From Oscillospiraceae bacterium (GTDB taxonomy: Bacteria > Bacillota > Clostridia > Oscillospirales > Acutalibacteraceae), in the NCBI GenBank assembly GCA_015065685.1, contig SVPU01000007.1, positions 22,543-86,542 of the forward strand: a stretch of 64,000 bases of DNA, written 5' to 3'. The number at the start of each line of letters is the position of its first letter. The stretch's first letter is position 1. A program made the position numbers and the translations under genes. Under the pieces are notes generated by a model. It was not told the origin of the DNA and did not search any database. It saw only the letters and a program-made list of their open reading frames with translations. Positions 60,615 through 64,000 of the stretch are shown here, one piece after another.

Positions 60615-60648
60615 AAAAATCTCAAGGTAAGTACCTTGAGATTTTTTG
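60615..60648 (+). terminator. terminator of rex
   Basis: AATCTCAAGGTA pairs perfectly with TACCTTGAGATT across AG, followed by T4. Confidence 0.9.
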
Positions 60649-60772
60649 TGTTTGGGTATAAAATTTATAAATTTTGTCCACAATTAAGTAAAATTCACAA
60701 TTTGTTTATTGTATTAAATTGGAAAATAGGCTATAATTCAGAAAATAATAGGGACCCCTAAAGGAGAAATAT

Positions 60773-61627
60773 ATGGTAAAAGTTTTTGTTGATTCAGGAA
60801 GCAGCATAAAGCAGGAAGAAAAAGAGAAGCTCGGCGTTGAAATATTGCCCCTTAAGATTATGTTGGATGAGAAGGAATATCTTGATGGCGTGGATTTATC
60901 AATTGATGAATTTTACGATGCACTGATAAACAAAAATCTTTTTCCAAAAACCTCGCTTCCGTCACTGGCGGATGCAGAGGATAAGGTGAATGAGTGCACA
61001 AAAAACGGCGATGATGTTATTATTCTCACAATTTCTTCGGGAATTTCGGGAACATATAACACCTTTAAAATGCTTTTTGCCGATAACGAAAAGGTGCGCG
61101 TTATAGATTCAAAATGTGCTGTGGGCGGAATTCGCCTTTTGGTGCATGAAATCAATAAATACCGCGAGGAATCGCTTGATTTTATCGAAGAAAAGGTAAA
61201 TGCGCTGATTCCGAGAATTAAAATTATTGCCATTCCTGAAACGCTCGATTATCTACACAGAGGCGGAAGGCTGAGTAAAACCGCCAAGATTGCGGGTAAT
61301 CTTATGCACTTAAAGCCGCTTATTGGAATAGACACTATAAGCGGTCAGGTTAAAATGTTCAGCAAGTCTATCGGTATTAAAAGAGCAATGCTCACCTTAG
61401 CAGAATATCTTGAAAAAAATGAATGTGACCAAAACTATATGATAGTTCCGTCATACACATATAATAAAGAAAACCTTGATAAACTTATTGAACTCACGGA
61501 CGATAAGTATAAAAAAATAATGGACGAATACGATAATCTCGACCCTGCAATTGCTTGCCATTGGGGACCAAATGCATTTGGATATATTTTTGTTAGAAAC
61601 AACAAAAAAGAGCAATATTTTACATAA
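60773..61627 (+). CDS. DegV family fatty-acid-binding protein
   Basis: A 284-residue DegV protein. Motifs: KVFVDSGSSIKQEEKEKLGV, the lid/ligand loop TKTSLPS-type FPKTSLPSLADAED, ILTISSGISGTYNTF and LDYLHRGGRLSKTA. DegV/FakB proteins hold a fatty acid for phosphorylation by FakA; no fakA is adjacent. AAAGGAG is seven bases before the ATG, and a TATAAT lies about 35 bp upstream. The terminator hairpin begins inside the last codons. Confidence 0.93.
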   Translation: MVKVFVDSGSSIKQEEKEKLGVEILPLKIMLDEKEYLDGVDLSIDEFYDALINKNLFPKTSLPSLADAEDKVNECTKNGDDVIILTISSGISGTYNTFKMLFADNEKVRVIDSKCAVGGIRLLVHEINKYREESLDFIEEKVNALIPRIKIIAIPETLDYLHRGGRLSKTAKIAGNLMHLKPLIGIDTISGQVKMFSKSIGIKRAMLTLAEYLEKNECDQNYMIVPSYTYNKENLDKLIELTDDKYKKIMDEYDNLDPAIACHWGPNAFGYIFVRNNKKEQYFT

Positions 61628-61640
61628 TATTGCTCTTTTA
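61606..61640 (+). terminator. terminator overlapping the degV stop codon
   Basis: AAAAGAGCAATATT pairs perfectly with AATATTGCTCTTTT across TTACAT; the TAA stop lies in the loop and the start of the second arm. Confidence 0.85.
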
Positions 61641-61662
61641 AAAAACGGCTTGAAATTTATAT

Positions 61663-62091
61663 TTAATTTTCTAAAATTTCTATTGCTTTCAGATATTTTT
61701 CCCTTCTTGCTAACGCTTTTTCATCCACAACATCCAATCTTGTTAAATCGGAATTGTGCTTTAAATCAGCAAGTTTTACCGCTTTGGCAAGGGGGTTATC
61801 TTTAATGGCGCGCACATAACTCATATAATCAACGCCGTCTGCGTGGGTCATTAAAGCAATGGCATCTGTAACGGCTTTCGAAAAGCCCATTTCGGTTAAA
61901 TCTTCGATAGTATACTCGGTGTCCTCAACTAAATCGTGAAGTAAAGCAACAATTACCGTATCTTCGGTTTCCATCTGCTCAGCCAGATGAAACGGATGGA
62001 AAACATAAGGTATACCGCTTTTGTCTACTTGATTTTTGTGCGCTTCAAAGCAGAGCTTTAGCGCTTTTTTGGTTTTTTCGGTATATATCAT
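61663..62091 (-). CDS. HD-domain phosphohydrolase, small alarmone hydrolase-like
   Basis: A 142-residue single-domain HD protein: YVFHPFHLAEQM, ALLHDLVEDTEYT (the HD pair) and AVKLADLKHNSDLTRLD (the late Asp). The pattern matches the hydrolase half of RelA/SpoT and MESH1-like enzymes, which remove pyrophosphate from (p)ppGpp with Mn(II). No synthetase or TGS domain is present. It may act on alarmones or on other nucleotides. ATG 62091 has AGGGTG six bases upstream; a GTG at 62100 is in frame but lies in that site. Confidence 0.88.
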   Translation of the reverse strand: MIYTEKTKKALKLCFEAHKNQVDKSGIPYVFHPFHLAEQMETEDTVIVALLHDLVEDTEYTIEDLTEMGFSKAVTDAIALMTHADGVDYMSYVRAIKDNPLAKAVKLADLKHNSDLTRLDVVDEKALARREKYLKAIEILEN

Positions 62092-62148
62092 ATTTATCAC
62101 CCTTTAATATTATAACATAAACATTTTTAAAAATAAAGAGGAATTATA

Positions 62149-62177
62149 TTGACAAACTGTTTTGATTGTGGTATCAT
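62149..62177 (+). promoter_or_regulatory. promoter of a structured leader RNA
   Basis: TTGACA (62149-62154), 17 bp, TATCAT (62172-62177). Confidence 0.75.
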
Positions 62178-62183
62178 AAGCCC

Positions 62184-62264
62184 ACAGAAATTCAGCTTAT
62201 TTTGCGATGGATAGAAATTCCCAAGGGGAAGTTCTATCTAAATTGCAGAGTAGGCTTTTTTTGT
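62184..62264 (+). ncRNA. short structured RNA or leader ending in a terminator
   Basis: From the promoter above, the transcript would hold a hairpin GATAGAA-A-TTCCC...GGGAA-G-TTCTATC (62210-62238), flanked by AGC...TGC and GCA...GGCT pairings, and then T7 (62256-62262). Either it is an independent RNA of about 80 nt or an attenuator in front of the 69-residue gene 40 bp further on. No known riboswitch family was recognised. Confidence 0.5.
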
Positions 62265-62303
62265 TGCCTTCCTGTATAAAAAAAGAATATGGGAGGAAAA
62301 ATT

Positions 62304-62513
62304 ATGGGCTATTATTCAGACCCCACCGCTTCGGCGGCACTCGGAAACATTAACCGCGAGTTTTCAAAACTCGAAAAGAAGGCAAAAAACCTTCGAAAAC
62401 TCTTCGCTGAGGGTAAGATTTCAGAGAAGACTCTGAAAAAAGCGCAAAGCCAGTTTACCGGTATATATCGGTATGTGCTTGATAACGCGCTAAACTCTGA
62501 ACCCAAAGAATAA
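62304..62513 (+). CDS. 69-residue protein, unknown, conserved-looking
   Basis: Not recognised. The ATG at 62304 has an ideal GGGAGG site eight bases upstream. The peptide starts MGYYSDPTASAALGNINREF and continues as a strongly charged, helical, Lys/Glu-rich stretch (SKLEKKAKNLRKLFAEGKIS), then EKTLKKAQSQFTGIYRYVLD. No membrane segment. The basic helical character fits a nucleic-acid-binding or scaffold protein, but this is a guess. It sits between a structured leader and a cluster of GC-rich hairpins, all rightward. Confidence 0.7.
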   Translation: MGYYSDPTASAALGNINREFSKLEKKAKNLRKLFAEGKISEKTLKKAQSQFTGIYRYVLDNALNSEPKE

Positions 62514-62514
62514 C

Positions 62515-62627
62515 AACCCCGTCGAGAAACCGGCGGGGTTGGGGCGGCAATCTGCCGCCGCGGGTGACCTTGAATCATCCCTGCGATATCCCCTCTGCCA
62601 CATCTTCGGCAGTGGGGATTATTTTTA
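62515..62627 (+). other. four consecutive hairpins after the 69-residue gene
   Basis: Stem 1: AACCCCGTCG/CGGCGGGGTT (62515-62540). Stem 2: GGCGGCA/TGCCGCC (62543-62559). Stem 3: CGCGGGTGA/TCATCCCTGCG (62559-62585). Stem 4: ATCCCC-TC-TGCC/GGCA-GT-GGGGAT (62588-62619), followed by TTATTTTTATT, a terminator. The block is far more GC-rich than its surroundings and starts one base after the stop codon. Confidence 0.6.
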
Positions 62628-62766
62628 TTGAGTTATAATTCACTTCATACATTCAAATTTTTTATTATCCGAATTTTTCGAGCGGATAATTTCACTTTAT
62701 AATGTTACAGGACAAACCTTTTTGAAGCGCAAAAGGATGATTTTACTTGAAAATTCAAATTGCGAT

Positions 62767-63630
62767 TTATGCAATAGCATCAGCCGGTGCGTCTTCAGGA
62801 AGCCATCCGGTAAAACCGAGTTCGGGCATTGCAGCGATGGTTGCCATATCCTCAGCAGAGAGTTCAAAGTCAAAAATCTGTGTGTTTTCAAGGATTCTTG
62901 AAGGGGTTACAGACTTTGTGAGAACATTAAGACCCGACTGAAGAACGAATCTGAGGCAAATTTGAGCTACGCTCTTACCATATTTAGCAGCAATTTTTGC
63001 GAGGGTTTCATCAGCGAGAACTGCACCGCAACCGAGTGGACTGAAGGCTTGAACGAGCATACCCTGTTCCTTGGAGTAGTTAACGGTATCCATTTGAGTG
63101 TAACCGGGGTGGAACTCAATTTGGTTTACCATAGGTTTGATTTCACACATTTCAGCAAGTGCATCGTAGTGCTTCTTCTGGAAATTGGAAACACCGATAG
63201 CGCGAATTTTACCGCACTTATAAGCATCTTCAAATGCCTTCCATGTGCCTGCATTAATTTCCTTCCAGTCGGGAGAAACCTTTTCTACACAAGGCCAGTG
63301 GATGAGGTAAAGGTCGATATAATCAACGCCAAGGTTCTTAAGGGAAATGTCAATAGCTTCGGTAGCCTTCTCGTATCCGCGCATGGTCACCCAATGCTTT
63401 GTTGTGATGAAGATTTCATCTCTTGCGATACCGGAAGCCTTGATGCCTTTGCCAACGGCGGTTTCGTTTCCGTATGCAAACGCGGTATCAATGTGGCGGT
63501 AGCCAACCTTGATGGCTTCCATAACGGCATTCTTTGTAATGTCATCGTTGGGGGAGAGGTATGTTCCGTAGCCGATGCAGGGAACCTTAACACCATTGGA
63601 AAGTACAAATGAATCGGTTAATTTTTTCAT
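62767..63630 (-). CDS. aldo/keto reductase
   Basis: A 287-residue NADPH-dependent reductase with the full catalytic tetrad: Asp48 and Tyr53 (HIDTAFAYGNE), Lys78 (TTKHW) and His111 (LIHWP). The C-terminal cofactor loop LTKSVTPSRILEN is typical. It belongs to the 2,5-diketo-gluconate-reductase-like group of AKRs, which reduce various aldehydes and ketones; the physiological substrate is unknown. GGAG lies before the ATG at 63630. It is flanked by non-coding DNA on both sides and appears monocistronic. Confidence 0.94.
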   Translation of the reverse strand: MKKLTDSFVLSNGVKVPCIGYGTYLSPNDDITKNAVMEAIKVGYRHIDTAFAYGNETAVGKGIKASGIARDEIFITTKHWVTMRGYEKATEAIDISLKNLGVDYIDLYLIHWPCVEKVSPDWKEINAGTWKAFEDAYKCGKIRAIGVSNFQKKHYDALAEMCEIKPMVNQIEFHPGYTQMDTVNYSKEQGMLVQAFSPLGCGAVLADETLAKIAAKYGKSVAQICLRFVLQSGLNVLTKSVTPSRILENTQIFDFELSAEDMATIAAMPELGFTGWLPEDAPADAIA

Positions 63631-63818
63631 GGGAATATTCTCCTTTATTGGATTTTTTATCTTTTACATTATATCATATATTTCTGGATTTTTAAAGTGT
63701 TATGAACGAATTTTTTAAAAAATCCATAAAATTTCTAAAAATGCTTTTCGCAAGGATGATTTAATAAAAGAAGCAGCCTTTTAATGTTATAGAGCCGTAT
63801 GGCATTTAACGACAAAAT

Positions 63819-63844
63819 CCGCCCGAATTGCTTCGGGCGGATAA
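63819..63844 (-). terminator. terminator of a gene entering from the right edge
   Basis: ATCCGCCCGAA pairs perfectly with TTCGGGCGGAT across TTGC, with TTTTG following on the minus strand. The region 63631-63818 shows no gene. Confidence 0.75.
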
Positions 63845-63868
63845 TTTATTTATGAAACTTTAATTATT

Positions 63869-64000
63869 TCATATCCTTGATAGCAGCCTGTGCAGTATAG
63901 CATCAAGGGATGACTTTTTACCACACTTACCAACTGTTGTGATTATACCATTCTGATTTTCGTTTTTCAATAGGTTCGGGAAATATTGTTGTAATTCAGT
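63869..64000 (-). CDS. C-terminal end of a protein cut by the window edge, unknown
   Basis: A minus-strand frame open to the right edge gives 43 residues before TGA, including YFPNLLKNENQNGIITTVGK and ending LDAILHRLLSRI. A strong leftward terminator follows 25 bp later, which supports a real gene ending here. The fragment is too short to identify. Confidence 0.35.
   Translation of the reverse strand, partial: TELQQYFPNLLKNENQNGIITTVGKCGKKSSLDAILHRLLSRI

Overview
This 64 kb window looks like chromosomal DNA from a low-GC, anaerobic member of the Clostridia, most likely an uncultured gut relative of the Oscillospiraceae/Ruminococcaceae. The basis is mixed. Seen directly: AT-rich intergenic DNA, TTGACA-17-TATAAT promoters, strong GGAGG ribosome sites, a CIRCE-controlled hrcA-grpE-dnaK cluster, a T-box on thrS and a tandem glycine riboswitch. 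Known of such organisms: Rex, a PerR-type Fur protein with reverse rubrerythrin, DUF951, QueT and the YmfF/YmfH M16 pair. The species cannot be named from the sequence alone. No rRNA operon, CRISPR array, intact insertion sequence or prophage was seen.

Layout. 1-8.6 kb: the 3' part of a YhaN/SbcC-like ATPase, a CPA2 antiporter, and a leftward operon (two M16 peptidases, lgt, folD, a membrane protein). 8.7-12.1 kb: cardiolipin synthase, then a small regulatory island with two tiny ORFs, a TcdR/UviA-like sigma factor and an apparently leaderless LytTR regulator whose receiver has lost its phosphoacceptor Asp. 12.1-17.5 kb: U32 protein, phosphoglycerate-mutase-like enzyme, hemolysin III protein, glycosyltransferase. 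17.6-22.5 kb: heat-shock genes, with dnaJ separated from dnaK by a palindromic repeat and a terminator. 22.5-28.2 kb: membrane proteins, an XRE repressor with paired operators, thrS, DUF975, queT, mntP. 28.3-31.6 kb: TauE/SafE half-transporters, lexA with its SOS box, rnhA, htrA. 31.6-35.7 kb: glycine-riboswitch-controlled AGCS symporter and an ArsB/NhaD-type transporter. 35.8-36.2 kb: tRNA-Trp and tRNA-Met with a repeat of the tRNA-Met 3' end. 36.3-41.4 kb: a leftward run DUF951-prfA-(Sua5/CoaE fusion)-M18 peptidase-purC. 41.5-45.3 kb: DnaD-like, DnaI-like, mnmG. 45.4-53.1 kb: uraA, a 3D/G5 cell-wall protein, two rRNA methyltransferases, a CDF exporter, putP. 53.2-56.2 kb: an MFS transporter fused in frame to a GH2 glycosidase. 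56.3-59.9 kb: an accessory patch of small regulators, a SLOG protein, a rubrerythrin 3'-end remnant, a repeat element, and rbr-perR. 60-64 kb: rex, degV, an HD hydrolase, a small gene flanked by structured RNA, an aldo/keto reductase, and the end of a further leftward ORF.

The most unusual items are the MFS-GH2 fusion, the Sua5-CoaE fusion, the leaderless pseudo-receiver regulator beside an orphan group-5-like sigma factor and tiny ORFs, the rubrerythrin-tail duplication around a 1.2 kb insert, the operator-doubled XRE modules, and the hairpin-rich RNA around the 69-residue gene at 62.3 kb.
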